Shown: positions 9,273-22,163, numbered from the stretch's first letter. The stretch: DNA of 64,000 bases from Tricholoma matsutake (GCA_026075535.2 AP026540.1:7812001-7876000); one strand, 5' to 3'. Numbers and translations: made by a program. Notes: generated by a model from the letters alone, not told the origin.

Positions 9273-10028
9273 TTACAAGGTAATCAATGCGCCAATAAGT
9301 GTGCCGACAAGCATGGTAGCAATGCCTACGGCATGTGATGAGGTGAAGCCAAGTGAAGGGGAGGCAAAAGCAGCACTGGAGCTGTGAACTGCACTCGATG
9401 CCGCCGACCCTGTGGCAGTCGACGCCTGTCCTGGTCCTGTGGTAGTTGACGCTGGTGCACCAGTTGCAACAGTATATACACCGCCATAAACGGACGTCAC
9501 GACTCCAGCGCCTGCGCTAGTAAGCGTATATGCTGGACCATTGACGCTGGTGAGGATTGTGTATTCTTTACCCCCAACATCTAGCAACGAGTGAGTAAGG
9601 GGATCGAAGAAAGCAATGTGTCGATATAACTCACCTGTTACAGTCTCGTACACGTCGACCCCGATGCTCGAAAGTACACTGCCGACTAAACTAGTAACAG
9701 ACGCAACATCGCTTGAAATTCTAGTGGCGAGTGAACTACTGGCAGAGCTGTAATAAGATGAAGCGTCGCTGACTATGTAAAATTGAACAGTGAGATCTAG
9801 ATGACAGTTGGACACTTTACGCGTCACCAACCAGCACTACTGGCGACAGACGCGCCAAAGGAAGAGAGAGAACTGAGAAAGCTGTGAACTTGGGTGGAAG
9901 TCAGAATTGGAGCCCAGAACAGAGGTTATTTTATTTTAATGCGTACCTTGACGCTGTTGCAGCTCAGGGGCGGCAATGACAGTGACCAAGGAGGCAAGCA
10001 AATAAGCGAAGGCAAACTTGGAAAACAT
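9273..10028 (-). CDS. Secreted Ser/Thr-rich, probably GPI-anchored surface protein
   Basis: The start MFSKFAFAYLLASLVTVIAA at 10028 is a clear signal peptide, followed by PELQQRQ where processing is likely. After short introns the mature protein is dominated by Ser, Ala, Val and Thr (runs such as SSYYSSASSSLATRISS and STTTGPGQASTATGSAASS). A central part reads GKEYTILTSVNGPAYTL. It ends in a hydrophobic stretch (HAVGIATMLVGTLIGALITL) with no charged residue after it, as in GPI-attachment signals. The likely location is the cell wall or plasma membrane, heavily O-mannosylated. No catalytic domain is visible; function unknown. Similar proteins are common in mushroom genomes. Confidence 0.75.
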
Positions 10029-10289
10029 TGGAAAAAGCCTAAGGAATACTGGAGATGATATCGAGTTTGTTGGAGAATTTTATAGCATGGTCGCCCTTAG
10101 GGCAGTGTTGTATCACATGGCGATAGATGGCGATTACTTTGTTGCGACGACCATTGTAGCCCCTCGCACGTACAGCATTGAAATTTGAAGTTAGAAATTG
10201 AAAATTTGTTGGGATGATGGCGTATCATGAGTTCGGAACAAACTCGTGTGCGGCGGGTTTTCGGCTTTACCCTCATCGCTTTCAATCCA

Positions 10290-11355
10290 ATGCCACGCGC
10301 CATCATATCCCCCTCCGTTCTAGCGTCAGACTTCGGATGTTTGACTGCAGAATGTAAACGTATGATCAAAGGAGGTGCAGAATGGCTTCATATGGGTATT
10401 ACCCCCCTTCACTCTCTACATGTTTGACTCTTATCTATGTTTCTCCCGTAGATGTTATGGATGGGTGAATCCAATCCTCTCCACCAGAGTACCGCTCATT
10501 CTATTCAACAAAATAAACAGCCACTTTGTACCTAACATCACGATGGGTAATCATCCATACTCCAGTTCAAATATGAATATATTCAGTTGTCCTTCGTAGG
10601 GCCACCTGTCCTTGCTTCTATTTCAAAAGGCCTTCCTGGAATATTTATGGATTGCCATATGATGGTGTCTCAGCCTGAAAAGGTGAGGCACCTCATCTTC
10701 CACTTCCACCCATATTTAACGCAGTACTAGTGGGTGAACGACGTTGCCGATGCAGGTGGCGCTCTGTACTGCTTCCACTTGGAAGCAACGAGTCAGGTCA
10801 TTCTTTTCTAGCCTCGGGCTTAACTTCACCGCAATTTCCCAGGCGATCCAATACCTCTCATCGATGCCATTCACAAGAGAAGCATGAAAGCTGGTGTCGC
10901 AATTTCTCCTGATACACCTTCCACAGCAATTACAGACGAGGTTGGGAGAGCAGCGGATATGCTTCTTGTTATGACAGTGTATCCAGGTAATCCCAATTTT
11001 CTCTGGAACCAGCAGCTGTGTGACTCCTGCGCAAATGGCAGGTCGAGGAGGACAGAAATTCATAGAACGATGTGTTCCCAAAGTGGCTGAACTTCGCGCA
11101 CGATTTCCTGATAAAGATATTGAAGTCGATGGGGGTGTTGGCCCCAAAACCATTGATGCTTGTGCTGATGCTGGCGAGTTTTCTTTTAGAGACATGTTTT
11201 CCCTGGTTGAACGATTACATATTCATCCCCATGTAGGAAGCAACGTCATTGTCGCCGGAACTGCCATCTTTGGGGCTCAGCAGCCTGAGGAGGTCATCGC
11301 CACACTTAGAGCCGCAGTCGATGTTGCGCAACTCAAGCGCTATCAGTGTGCATGA
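10290..11355 (+). CDS. RPE1: Ribulose-phosphate 3-epimerase
   Basis: Interconverts ribulose 5-phosphate and xylulose 5-phosphate in the cytosolic non-oxidative pentose phosphate pathway. The start [16 protein letters not shown] at 10290 aligns with the beginning of known epimerases; an in-frame ATG at 10227 would add 21 residues and is less likely. Joined exons give LHMDVMDGHFVPNIT (metal ligand and catalytic Asp), [57 protein letters not shown] and [12 protein letters not shown] with the second catalytic Asp, then [13 protein letters not shown]. All the key positions of the (beta/alpha)8 barrel are present. Several introns are short, and one exon (atgttatggatgg) is only 13 nt. Confidence 0.93.
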
Positions 11356-11484
11356 CAGATTATATTAACGAGAAGTATATCCAGATCTACATAGATATTT
11401 TGCTGTGACCTAAAGCCGTGTCTATCCGAATGAATTCAGGTGGCTCGGTTAAACTTCATTGGGAGTGCAAATCCCCGAAGCAAT

Positions 11485-13858
11485 TTACCATTGGAGCCAT
11501 TCTCCATACATATTGGGCCGTTCTCCGCGTATGTAAGCCTCAAATGTTCTTTTCAAAACGGTTGCCCAGTCAAGATCTCGTTTGTCTCCAACATCAGCCT
11601 GTTGCTTCTCGCCTGTGTGGTCAATTCTGCCTGCCGTTGCGTTTGCCACGTGTTCCTTACCCAAGTCGGGCCAATTCCGTGTTGGATCAAAAGGCTTCCA
11701 CCTAAAGGTCATTTAGCGCAAGACCAGCAGAACAATGAATGAATTCACAGACCAAAAATTGTGAAAATGATAGGAAAAGGCTCCCTTAAAAAATCCATCA
11801 AAACCAAAGGCTTGAGGAGCGGCACTACTAATGACTGGAGTCTCAAAGAAGTCCGCAAAACTGTATGAGACAAGAATGAGGTTATCCCATGACATGAAAA
11901 TCCAGAGACCCACTCGGTAAAATATGGCTGCGGGGGTCGGTCTCGCTGATAGTATTCAGTGTTTAGCCATGCCGAATCAAAAAGAGCGTCTGGAAGCCTA
12001 AGCAAAAGCCCCTCAAGGTAAGCATCTTCCATATAACGCGATATCGTCATTGGATGAAAATCCAAATCGTTTTTCAATGCTGTTCGAAAGATAAATTGAC
12101 CCAACGCAGAGCCTTTGTTCAAATGCAGTACGGCAGTGTTATATCTCTTCAAGCGAGACCATCGGTAGGCAAAAGCCCCTCTCCATCCCCACAGCTCTTC
12201 CCAGTCTCGTAGGACGATAGTGTCTGCATCAAGATATATACCACCAAACCGATGGCAAAGAATAAAACGTGCCATATCCGACAAAATGACGGATAAACGA
12301 TCATATGTAGAAGACGATGTAGAGCCAGCGCGATTGAGGATATTACCAGAATGCGAATTGCGCGACGTTGCGGGTGTACCTGACAACTGTGCCGAACTGG
12401 AGCCATTTGATTTGTTCGAGGGTGGGACGGGAATAATGTGCCCGCCAGAATTGAAAAGATCCCTCTTCCGCCATTCGTCTTTAAGCTCTGGTATTTCATC
12501 GAGCTGTTCTGTAGTGTTCCAGAGTTTGAATTTGATGACATCCTTAAACCGTGGATGAAGAAACGGGGCTGCCCATGAATTGGCCTTCAGTTGCGAAAAC
12601 ATTTCTTGGGTTGCAGATGGGTTGGGTACCGCCGCTGCAGGACCCGGATTGATCCACATCCAGAACTGTGGACGGCACACAGTGGCGTCGGGAGGAAACT
12701 GAAGGTGCAAACCGGTATTTTGGGTATACAGAAAAGAGAGCAAGGCGGTATACGGTTTGTCTGTGAACGGGCCCGTCCAAAACATATGGAACAAACGGGG
12801 GCTATCAGGATCACAGGGGGCAGACAGTGATGCATAAGGACGATAATCCGGCACGGACGGGAGAACGATTGGTGATGCCTCCCATTCACCAATTTTTACC
12901 AGGCCGACATCAGGATCGCCTTTGACATCGGCTTTGACCGAAGGAGTCATTACGTCGATCTCCTCGCTTCGGGCGTAATTAGCGGGATAAGCTGCTTCCA
13001 TATAGATATAGTTCCAATCGTCTAAATCTCCTCTTCGGAATCGATTCCCGCTATCTAAACCAGCACCAACACGGAGCACTTCTAAACAATCCCGCACGTA
13101 CTGGCAATTCATTTACAGAAATAGAATTCACGATACAAGAAACACACCTTTTTCTCAGAGAAATCACAGTGTTCCATGACCACATCCAAATCTGCCACGC
13201 TGCCTGGTACGGGACGCCGGGGATATGCAACATTAGGAGGCCGGGTACTGAGATCCAGATAGGTTCGTTTCGTACCGATCCCTCGGGTTGTATTGGAGAA
13301 AGGATGAAGAGGGGTCTGCGCATGGGACGGGAGTCTAGGGTTCACTGGAGGCACCTGAAATCTCAGCTGTTCAGGTACTGTGAATATGTCAAGGCGTGTG
13401 TAACATTCGAGATTCGCCTGCTTACTTGGGCGGTGACTAGGATAATGTCCGCTGGCAATCTCCCATTGCCATATGCGCTGCAAATCCTCACGTCTATAGA
13501 CCAGGGTAGAGGGAGGTCCAAAGGGACGAGGCCACCTTTTCTCTCGTGTGCCAAATCGTTTGGCTAAGGCGAAAAAAACCAAGAAAAGCGCCAGAAAACC
13601 AAGACTGAGAATCACTGAGCCTTTAACTCTGCCGAATCGTGAGACGCTGAACTGATGAAGACGTCGAGGATTGAGAAAAAGCAAGCGAATTCTACCTGGG
13701 AGTTGTATTGATATAAACCAGGGAGAAGGGTTGCGAAGACCGAGTTTCTCCCGGACAGCAGAGGATGAAAAGGAGGAAGTGGAATATACAGGGAGACCAG
13801 GCGACCTGTTACCATTGCTCACCCGTGGTCCATTAGAAAAATAGGAAGAGGAACTCAT
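11485..13858 (-). CDS. Type II membrane glycosyltransferase with DXD motif
   Basis: A Ser-rich cytosolic tail of about 78 residues is followed by a transmembrane segment (VILSLGFLALFLVFFALA) and then a long lumenal part, the layout of a Golgi glycosyltransferase. The catalytic core has RLFHMFWTGPFTDKPY and the sugar-nucleotide DXD motif in DMARFILCHRFGGIYLDADT, typical of the DXD sugar-binding family (Gly_transf_sug, GT32-like). The acceptor is unknown. A first intron near 13110-13150 joins the two long open frames. Two further introns, near 11870-11920 and 11712-11757, lead to a C-terminal exon ending RPNMYGEWLQW at 11485. A Ser/Asn-rich insert (around 12300-12440) precedes the DXD motif. 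Start at ATG 13858. Confidence 0.82.
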
Positions 13859-13962
13859 GAGCGGTCGTCACTGAAAGTACTCGTGGGAACTTCTACTTGT
13901 TTCTATCTACATATCTCTATAAACTTTACAGTAATTACTTGCAGTCGTGCGTTATAAACCCC

Positions 13963-16298
13963 TCAAGCCGATCCCAAAGGCTGCATCTCCAAGTCTGCTG
14001 GATCCGTTGGGACGCTAAGGATGCGCAATGTGTTCGTATGTCCAAGGCCTCCCTTCCAACCCTGCACAGCAATGATTGCAGAACCAGGAGTAATGATATT
14101 CAATGCCAATGCATTACGAAGTCCAAATCGGATGCGATTGTCGACCTTCACAGAGTAAACAATAGTCAGTGTTGTGATGTGGGTTAGTAATGAGTGAAAT
14201 GCCCTTACATCCTTTTGCCATTGATGGTCTGGAATGCCTCTTGGCTCGGGATACCAAAACGGATAGCAGCCACGGTGCAGATGGATTTGACGCGCGGTTT
14301 GCTCGTTGCGAGTTACTAAAGGGATCAAGGCGATTAGATCGGGGTCAACTGCTTGAAACAAAAAACCCCACCCGTAAGAATTGGAACTCTGGGACGATAT
14401 TTTGATATCAGGCGGGCTGTGTTTCCACTGGTGGACAGGACGAGGATTGCACCTGCATCTTGCTCAGAAGCAGCAGCAACAGCAGCAATGGCGACGGTCT
14501 CCACAGTCTCGGTTGGGCGAGGCTGAATTGCCCTAAGTTCGTCGTACAAGGGAGGGTAACATATGGCAGATTCAGCAAGTAAACAGGTCTCAGCCATCAT
14601 CAAGACTTGTTTAAACAAGAGTTAGACGTCAGTTATGCAATGCACGACGAAAGACAGGACGTACCAGATTGGATGGGGTATAATCCCTTCGCAGTCTCTC
14701 CAGATAACATGACACAATCCGCGCCATCCAGTACAGCGTTGGCGACATCACTAACCTCGGCTCGAGTAGGTCGAGGATTATACTGTATGGGTATCAGTGG
14801 AGGAATCATATGCATTACGTCTGAATGTCTTACCGTCATAGACTGTATATACAAAGCCGCGTCAAAACCCGTCAACCAATGCGATCAAAGAAAATGCTTA
14901 CCTCGAGCATCTGGGTGGCAACGATGACTGGTTTTCCCGATATATTGCATTTGGCAATCATCATTTTCTGAGCCAGGAAGACTTGACTCGCAGGAATCTC
15001 GATTCCAAGATCACCACGAGCTACCATGACACCATCGGCCTCTTTCAGAATTTCGTCAAAATTGGCAACGCCTTGCTCGTTTTCTATCTTCACAATGATC
15101 TTGATGTTGGCACCGTCTGGACCTAAGACCGTCCTGATGTCCCTAACATCTTGGGCCCGGCGAATGAACGAGGCGAAGATCATGTCGACACCATTACGAG
15201 CCCCAAATTGTAGATCTGCCTTGTCCTTTTCCGAGAGAGCGGGGAGGTCGACGTCGGTTTTAGGTAGATTGACACCCTTACGTGAAGAAATGGTGCCACT
15301 GTTGAGCGTGCGGACACGGACGTTTGTACCATCAATAGAAAGGACAAGAAGAGATAATATCCCTGCGATAAGGTAGAAATAAGCACCTCGGCGTGTTAAT
15401 CAAAGATGCTACTACTTGCCATCATCAACATAGATGAATTTACCGGGCGCTGTAACCTTCGGTAAATTTGGCTGAAAAGTAATCGGGAAATGTGGTCAGT
15501 TGGGCGAGAGGGACAGCAAAAGGGACACACGTACGTAGTCCACCCACATGACCTTTTCATCACAACAGTCACTGTACTTGGGGTCTGTGGAGACAATAAA
15601 TTCATGGCCAGCGCTGACGCTGACCTGTAAATGATAGGAATCAGATGTAGACCCTGACGAGCACTAGGATGACTTACATCCATATTGTCCCTCATCACAC
15701 CAGTGCGGATTTCCGGTCCTTTCTTAAAAATGAATCATGTCAGTATGAGAAAAGAGGAGGAAGGCCAGAAACGGACTGTGTCCAAAGCAATGGCGACTGG
15801 ACGCCCAGAAGGGTCAGCTAGAGAAATGACTGTCAGAAGGGGTTTTTTTTAAGGGATTAGCGAGAAACTCGCCTTCAATCATCTTTCTTGTGTTGTCGAT
15901 TACACTTTGGTGATATTCATAAGATCCATGAGAAAAATTCATGCGAACTGCAACGTTGTTCTTTTCTTCAAAAAAAAAAAAAAACCGAGAAATGTCGAAG
16001 GACTACGTACCAACATTTACACCCGCACGTCGAAGTTCAGCAAGCTTCTCCACGGAGTTGACTTTAGGCCCTGGATATGATGAACCATAAGGTCTGGCTA
16101 CCTGCGTACAAGAAGCAACATACCGATAGTGGCGATGATAGACGTCTAGTTGAAAGAATAAGTATGGAAAACAACAGGACCTCAGCAACGACGAACTTTA
16201 CGATGAAATTTGGTCTGCTCAGTAGGTACAGGTGCATTGGCAGTACTCAGAGTGGAATTCCATTCTAGTTGAGATCGGATACGATTGGCAGGATACAT
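13963..16298 (-). CDS. PYK1: Pyruvate kinase
   Basis: Last step of glycolysis: phosphoenolpyruvate plus ADP to pyruvate plus ATP, cytosolic. The start [18 protein letters not shown] at 16298 fits fungal enzymes. After a first intron the frame continues [17 protein letters not shown], then [29 protein letters not shown], the signature [57 protein letters not shown] and the C-terminal allosteric domain ([20 protein letters not shown]). The active-site Lys of the signature region (KIENEQG) and the Mg-binding Glu are present. It is split by many introns of 50-60 nt. One of these contains a 15-A run near 15970-15984. Highly expressed enzyme; no sign of disruption. Confidence 0.95.
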
Positions 16299-16579
16299 AC
16301 TCGGTGGTATGCAAGAGGGTGGAAAGGATTGAAAGAAAACAGACTGAGGGGCCTATTGAGGACTATCGATGGTACGAGTTTTCGCACACACGTTCATGGG
16401 ATTTGACTTGGCACATGATGATGCTACGATAAGCGGGAGAACCCGTCCCGTTTCCAATATATCGTACAACTAGCATAATTTTCCAAAGCAAATCGACAAC
16501 GGCCTCAATACTACATACATGGTGCAATAGAAGGGAAGAAATCAATAAACAAAAGACAAACGACGAGCTACAATTGATT

Positions 16580-18988
16580 CTACATCACCCTCAAAGTCCA
16601 ACCATGTAAACCGCCATCTGCTGTTGCCGCCGCATGGGCGGCTGCAAGCCAGTTTGTGTCAATATGTCCTCCACCAGGAGCACTGCCCGCTATGTTTCCT
16701 AAATTGATTGCTTGAAAGACATTTTCACAAGCAATGGTGCGACCAGAGTGGTAACCAACACCATCCGAAGGTCGAATGAACAACAGAGGCAGACTCCGAC
16801 CTGCAATTGAGAGTGGGGGGGGACCAGATCCGCTCCTAGGATCATGGGTTGACGTACCATCTGCCGGGCGAGGTGAATGAGGATTGCTTCCCGATCCATC
16901 AGCACCTGACGGCAGTGCATCCTGTTCAAGAGCCTTGATAACATCTACCAGGGCTGGCATCTCTACAATTACGATGGTATGTGATGGCCCTGATGCCATA
17001 TACCGAGGTGTACCAACCGTGGGTGATCCTGGCGTACCGTCAGTAGGACTACCATCTATGCCCTGTTCGGGCATAGTTTGAACGAAGGGCGAAATGTTGG
17101 TCAATGGGCCAGGAGGTGTTGCTTGAAAGATTCGATGCTGCAGTGGGCCAAGATTGCCAAGATAGACATCCAGCGGAGTGTTGGTTTTTGTCTTCAGATC
17201 ATGATAAAAGAAGTTGGAAACCGTCAACTCAACGGTGTTGTTGTTTGGCCGGTATACAGGCGCCGTGAAGAGGGTGGGAAAAGGCGTGATCGGCGCCTCG
17301 GGAATGGTATTGTTCTGTCCAAAGGCATCAAAGAAGGTATATTGGAACTTCGCTGGGTAGATAGATCAGAAGAGTTGCATCGAAAGCTGAGCTCCGGGTT
17401 ACTTACATATACCAACAATTGTCCAACATAGATAATCATCTACCTCGTCTGAGATAACACGGACTCCGTCTTTCAGCTCGTCCCGTACTCGGGGTGACTG
17501 GAAGAGTAGAGTGTGTGTTCCGGCTTGTGCCGACATGCTTGGTCCAGGGGGTGCTACAACACCGGGGGTGCCAGAAGCTGGCCCAGCAGCAGACAGGTAA
17601 TGTCGAGATCCGTCGGGGTTGACACGCTGCAGCGCGATTTTTTGCATTTGGCTGACAGGTCCACCATCATCTGCTGAAACTTTACCTTTGTCTACCTTTC
17701 GAATTATCAATGGCGAAGTAGATATTCCTGAAGTAGTATCTGAAAGCACTATTTCACAGCCATATGTAACTGGCTGGGGTCCCCCTGAGAAAAATGATAG
17801 CAGGGTGTGAGTTGCAGGAGGACGGTTCTCATCACATGACGCACCGACAGGAGGAACCTCAGTGGGACGACGAACAACATTGACATTGAAGGCAGACCAG
17901 GCTACATTACTAGCGCACAAAAGACCATTGTCAATGGTCATGTATTTCGTGCGGACGGTCTGGGAATTGATTCGGTTAAACAGAGAAACCGGCCCTCCAG
18001 CAAGAATACAAGAAGAGATGTTACGGGTTTTGGCTGTCTTTTTCGAAGGTTTGGATATAATTGTGACTGGTGCAGAATCAAATGCGGCCCAGACACGCCC
18101 ACTTGGCTGGTCTCCACCCTCCTGTGACAAGGACGATGGCGAGGGCTCTGCAATATCAAGCGAAAGCTGAAAACTTTTTGCTTTCGCGGTGCCACTGACA
18201 TGTAAGAATTTGAAACTGGCAGTCATGTTATTGTCAAGCGGAGCCTTTTGCTCAAATGAACGTTCCCCACTTTCAGCTACCACGGCCATCGAAAGCTGTT
18301 GAGAGCGAAGGTGCCAAACGGGACTTTCGATGTGAACAACGGGCGGAGGACACAGAAAACGTTTTTCACTCCCATACGACTTTTGCGCGACGGCAGCGTG
18401 CAGACAGATGACAGTGGTCATCGGCATCACGCGGGTAGGATCTTGAGAAACATGGTCACGAACGATACGACGAATCTTTGTGTGAGAATCCTCTGTATCG
18501 ACGTCTTCCAGTTTCCGTTTCGTAGACGACTTATGTAATGGTATATGAAACATTTAAGTATGTGTATGAGATGGAGAACAAATTTATACGGACCTGAGCG
18601 CCGTTTTCAAGAGGAATCGGGAGGGAAGAAGGAGCAGACCACGTATAGGCTTGGCCATTGGACAAAGAATCCTTTTTTGTGGCAGCTAGGATAGACTGAA
18701 AAGATACATTAGGGTCTGAGGTGTTGATTGAGGGCGGCAACGTGGCTGTAGGAGTACGTGAGTTGTTCGGAGACGTAAGTTGCGGTGAAGACTGTTTCTT
18801 GGAAACCTAAAGCGTGTCGCGTATTGAATTGGATGGAGAACAGAGTAGGAAGGGGATTGTTTTACAGATATATTTACATTGGACTGAACAGGGCTCGCTG
18901 GACGCGACGACTGGTTTGAATGAAGATGAGCCTCAGAGCCCATCTGAAGGTGGGGGTCGAGGAAGAAAGGATCTTGAGCGATGGACAT
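16580..18988 (-). CDS. CSL (CBF1/RBP-Jkappa/Su(H)/LAG-1) family transcription factor
   Basis: Fungal CSL proteins are DNA-binding regulators (Cbf11/Cbf12 in fission yeast, linked to cell-cycle, adhesion and lipid genes) and work without Notch. The start MSIAQDPFFLDPHLQMGSEA at 18988 leads to a disordered Ser/Pro region. The Rel-like N-terminal DNA-binding domain follows: KSYGSEKRFLCPPP, then FKFLHVSGTAKAKSF. The beta-trefoil domain has SLFNRINSQTVRTKYM and GCEIVLSDTTSGISTSPLII ending in RKVDKGKV. The C-terminal Rel-homology part has LPLLFIRPSDGVGYHSGRTI. The conserved DNA-contact block is intact. Exon joins are near 17400 and 18550-18600. The nuclear location is inferred from the basic KRKLEDVDTEDSHTKIRR stretch. 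Confidence 0.9.
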
Positions 18989-19224
18989 TATAGCCGTGAG
19001 AGCAATCCAAAGGCAAACGTCTCACGAGGACGAGAAACAAGGCAACCCGTGGGAATAACTTGTTTTGCAAATTCTTTATTTTATCCTCCTCGGATCAATG
19101 CGGCCCGGTTGCCCGGTTGCCCGGTTGACTATACCTATTACCGAGGGGCGAGGGGGTGTCCATGCAAAAGTCCAAAAAGAATGCTAATACAAATGTTCAA
19201 AAACCTAATATTTAACGGTCCATT

Positions 19225-22043
19225 TCAGCTCAAATAATCTCTGCTCTTGCGCCGAACCTCTGGGGACCTGCGCCCGTCAGGGAAAGGAACCCCTTCTGAC
19301 TTGAAAGCTCGCGAGTCCCTTTTTGATGTTGAGCCAGACAAAGGTTCAGGCTTAGCAGCTACTTCTCGCTGATATTTCTGCCAATCCTCCACCTTCAGAG
19401 TTGAAAGACGCTTTGGGGATGAGCTAATCCCCGCGAGCCTATCTGCGCTCAAAGACCGCGAATGCCGTGTTTCTGATGACCGTCGCCCAGCTGCTTTTCC
19501 AGGCTCATCTTTCCGCTTTTCCAACTCGGCGGCCTTCTCAGCCTGTCTTCGAGTTACCGCCTCTTTCTCAAGAGCCTTGCTTCGCTCCCATCGCAGCCTC
19601 GCTGCCCGCAGATCTGCCTCCTCTTTCTGCGCCTGCGTGAGTGGTGCCTGTAGGTCCCTCATCTTCTCGCGGTGTCTCTCATTGAGCTCTTCAAAAGTAC
19701 GCGTGCGAGTCACAGCAGGTCGTTGGGGTATGGGAGCCATGATGGCTGGTGCTCGGCGCGGAGGTAGTATCGTGACAGGCACGTTCCCCCCAGAAGAGCT
19801 ACTCCTCTGATGAAGGCTCATTTTGGCGAGTGGTATATCATCCGATGAGTCTGTAGTCTGCTCTCCCAGTCCTAATGCACTTTCACGTCGCTTGCGCTGA
19901 TTAAGCGCATCCGTTACAGCTTGAGGCATCGCTATTTTGTTCAGGGTATCGATGGGCGTAGTCGTTATCGGCGGTGTAATGCCCGAGGGGGGTTGCAAAA
20001 GCTTCCTGTCATGCACATAAGAGTCCCAACCCTCATCTCGCAAAGGAGCGCTGGTCGGCCGATCAATAGGTTCGTCAAGCAACCGAGAGTATGCCAACGT
20101 TGACATCTCCAATGAATGTGCTCTTCCACGCGGATCCAATTCTCGAGGAGGCCGTAGGTGAGAAGGAAGAGGAAGAAGAGCGCTATTGGCATCTATACTT
20201 AATGTACGCCTGGATGTCATGGAAGGACGGCGAGAGTTTCCAGACGACGAAGGTGCAGGAGTCTCCGACCTGAGAGCATCGATAGACCTGCGGATAGTTT
20301 GAATTTCCAACAGGAGCTCTTCCTTCTGTTTCAGTTCTTCCAGCTCGCTAGCTGTTAGATCCTTTTTACGCATTTCATCCTCTACAATGAAATCGTGGGG
20401 TACATCTTCTTGGATACCAAGGCCAAGATCCAGTGTAGGGAGAACACCAGGACTTTGTGTGGATCTTGTGACCGGTGCTGTTTCGTCCTCCATAGCGGGG
20501 GAAAATTTCAAATCAGAAATTCCTGAGTGATGACGAGGACGTCCATCTTGAACCAAAGTAAAAGTAGAGGAACGATGTTCCGCCGTGGCAGGAGAAGCAG
20601 ACCCATCTTGATCCTTCATTAATGGCATGGTTGAGAGGCCGCTTTCCTGGCGACCATGGCGAGTTATAGTGGAGTGTTCTCTCTCCCAATCCTCCTGCTC
20701 TTTCATAACATCAACAAATCGCTCCGCAGCCTGAAGCTCGGCGTCTTCGTCACGCTTTTTCTGCTCTGCCGTAATCTCCTGCAATTTGAGGTGGAGGACT
20801 GAAAGAATACGAAGCTGGACGGCTGCACCCATGAGGGCGACGGCTGCGATCAAACCGAGCTCGATCTGCATAGTTTGTGAAACGGGAAATTGGATGCCAT
20901 GTGATGTAAACTTGGGGAAGAGCGAAGGGAAACCAAGATTCCAAATGTAAAACTGGGAAAGTTTCAAATGATGATGAGAGGAAAAGGGGGGGGACCAAAC
21001 AAGCTACGTACCTCCTTCAGGCCTGCTGTAGTGAAGCAATCAACACCCAAGATGAATGCAGATGCGCCAACAAACGCCGTGGAGATAAGTAGTATGTGAT
21101 AATGTATCTTGAAGAATGTAGACGTGATTAGGATTTGATCGGGGTGGAGCTTTGACTCACCTTGGGAATAGTACAGAGTATGAATCCAATGACCATGCAA
21201 CCTGTAACAGGCTAATCAAACACTGAAGGGAGCAAGGGACACGAAATTGACTAGCCGATATAAAGAATCCATCTAAATCCAATAGCTTTGATGACGCCTC
21301 CATTACGGAAGCATTGTAGCCAAAGTCCAAATGCGAAACCTCCCCAGGCGCCAATGCCGTACCTGGCAGCCTTCCAAAAGAATATTGAAATGGCGCCACC
21401 AGCGATGCCAGCAATTGCGGATGCGAGTACAAACATGCCACGAAGAGTTTTACTTGGTGGATTGACCGCGGCAAGGACGCCAAACTTGAGAATTAGGACG
21501 AAGCAAACAAGAGACAAGGTATAAAATCCGATGAGGAAGAATGAAGTCCTAGTAGATGAACATTGAGGTGATAGTACATGATATAAGCAAAGAGGAGGAC
21601 AGACCATCTATTCTTATGACCCCAAAAAGCTGAAGGTAAACCGGTAATGATGAGAATAGCGCCGAGAACGCCGAAAGCAGGGTCGAGCCTGGTCTCCTGA
21701 TAAGAAAGAGAGAGTTGAGTGATATGAAAGACTGAGAGAATATGATACAGACAAGGACGATGGGAGGCGGAGTTGTAGATGTGGATGGAGAGGAGGTGGT
21801 GGTGGTGGTGGTGGTGGTGGGGGTGGAAGAGGTAGAAGTTGAGGAGGCAATGGTGAAAGTGACATTGTATGTAGTGGGAACAACAGTTGTTAACAGGACG
21901 CCCGGGCGAGGAGTAGTGGTGATGGTGGCAGAGGCAGTGGTTAGAGAGAAAGAGAAGGAAGGAGAGAGAGATGATGAAGAAGAGTTGAAAGACTGAGCAG
22001 AAACATTGGCAATGAAAAATAGACAGAGACCAAGAAACCACAT
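19225..22043 (-). CDS. TMEM198/TM7SF3-type (DUF4203) multi-pass membrane protein with long cytosolic tail
   Basis: Start MWFLGLCLFFIANVSAQ (22043) is a signal peptide, followed by a Ser/Thr mucin-like ectodomain containing a Thr run encoded by the ACC repeat at 21792-21821. Joined exons then give a chain of membrane helices: LGAILIITGLPSAFWG, FFLIGFYTLSLVCFVLIL, LRGMFVLASAIAGIAGGA, WGGFAFGLWLQC, FRWILYIGCMVIGFI, HYHILLISTAFVGASAFILG and IELGLIAAVALMGAAVQLRI. The Gly-rich helices match the TM198 domain. About 500 cytosolic residues follow, with charged coiled-coil-like stretches (EQKKRDEDAELQAAERFVD; ARLRWERSKALEKEAVTRRQ) and Ser/Pro-rich disorder. Animal TMEM198 takes part in membrane signalling; the fungal role is unknown. 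Plasma membrane or endomembrane location is inferred. Confidence 0.8.
21792..21821. repeat. (GGT)n microsatellite inside coding sequence
   Basis: About ten GGT units on the plus strand. On the coding (minus) strand these are ACC codons giving a Thr run in the extracellular part of the TMEM198-like protein. Length variation here would change the Thr tract without a frameshift. Confidence 0.85.
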
Positions 22044-22163
22044 GTTCGTTGGAGAGAAGGGACTCGATCGGTGTTTGTCCCAATGGTCGACGGATATATT
22101 GACGGATATATTCCGGAGACGGCATCTATTCCGTACCCGGCCTCTTTACATTACACTGCTCTC

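Noticed and set aside
15970..15984. Run of 15 A in the pyruvate kinase gene as a possible frameshift
   Set aside because: It lies inside an intron and does not touch coding sequence.
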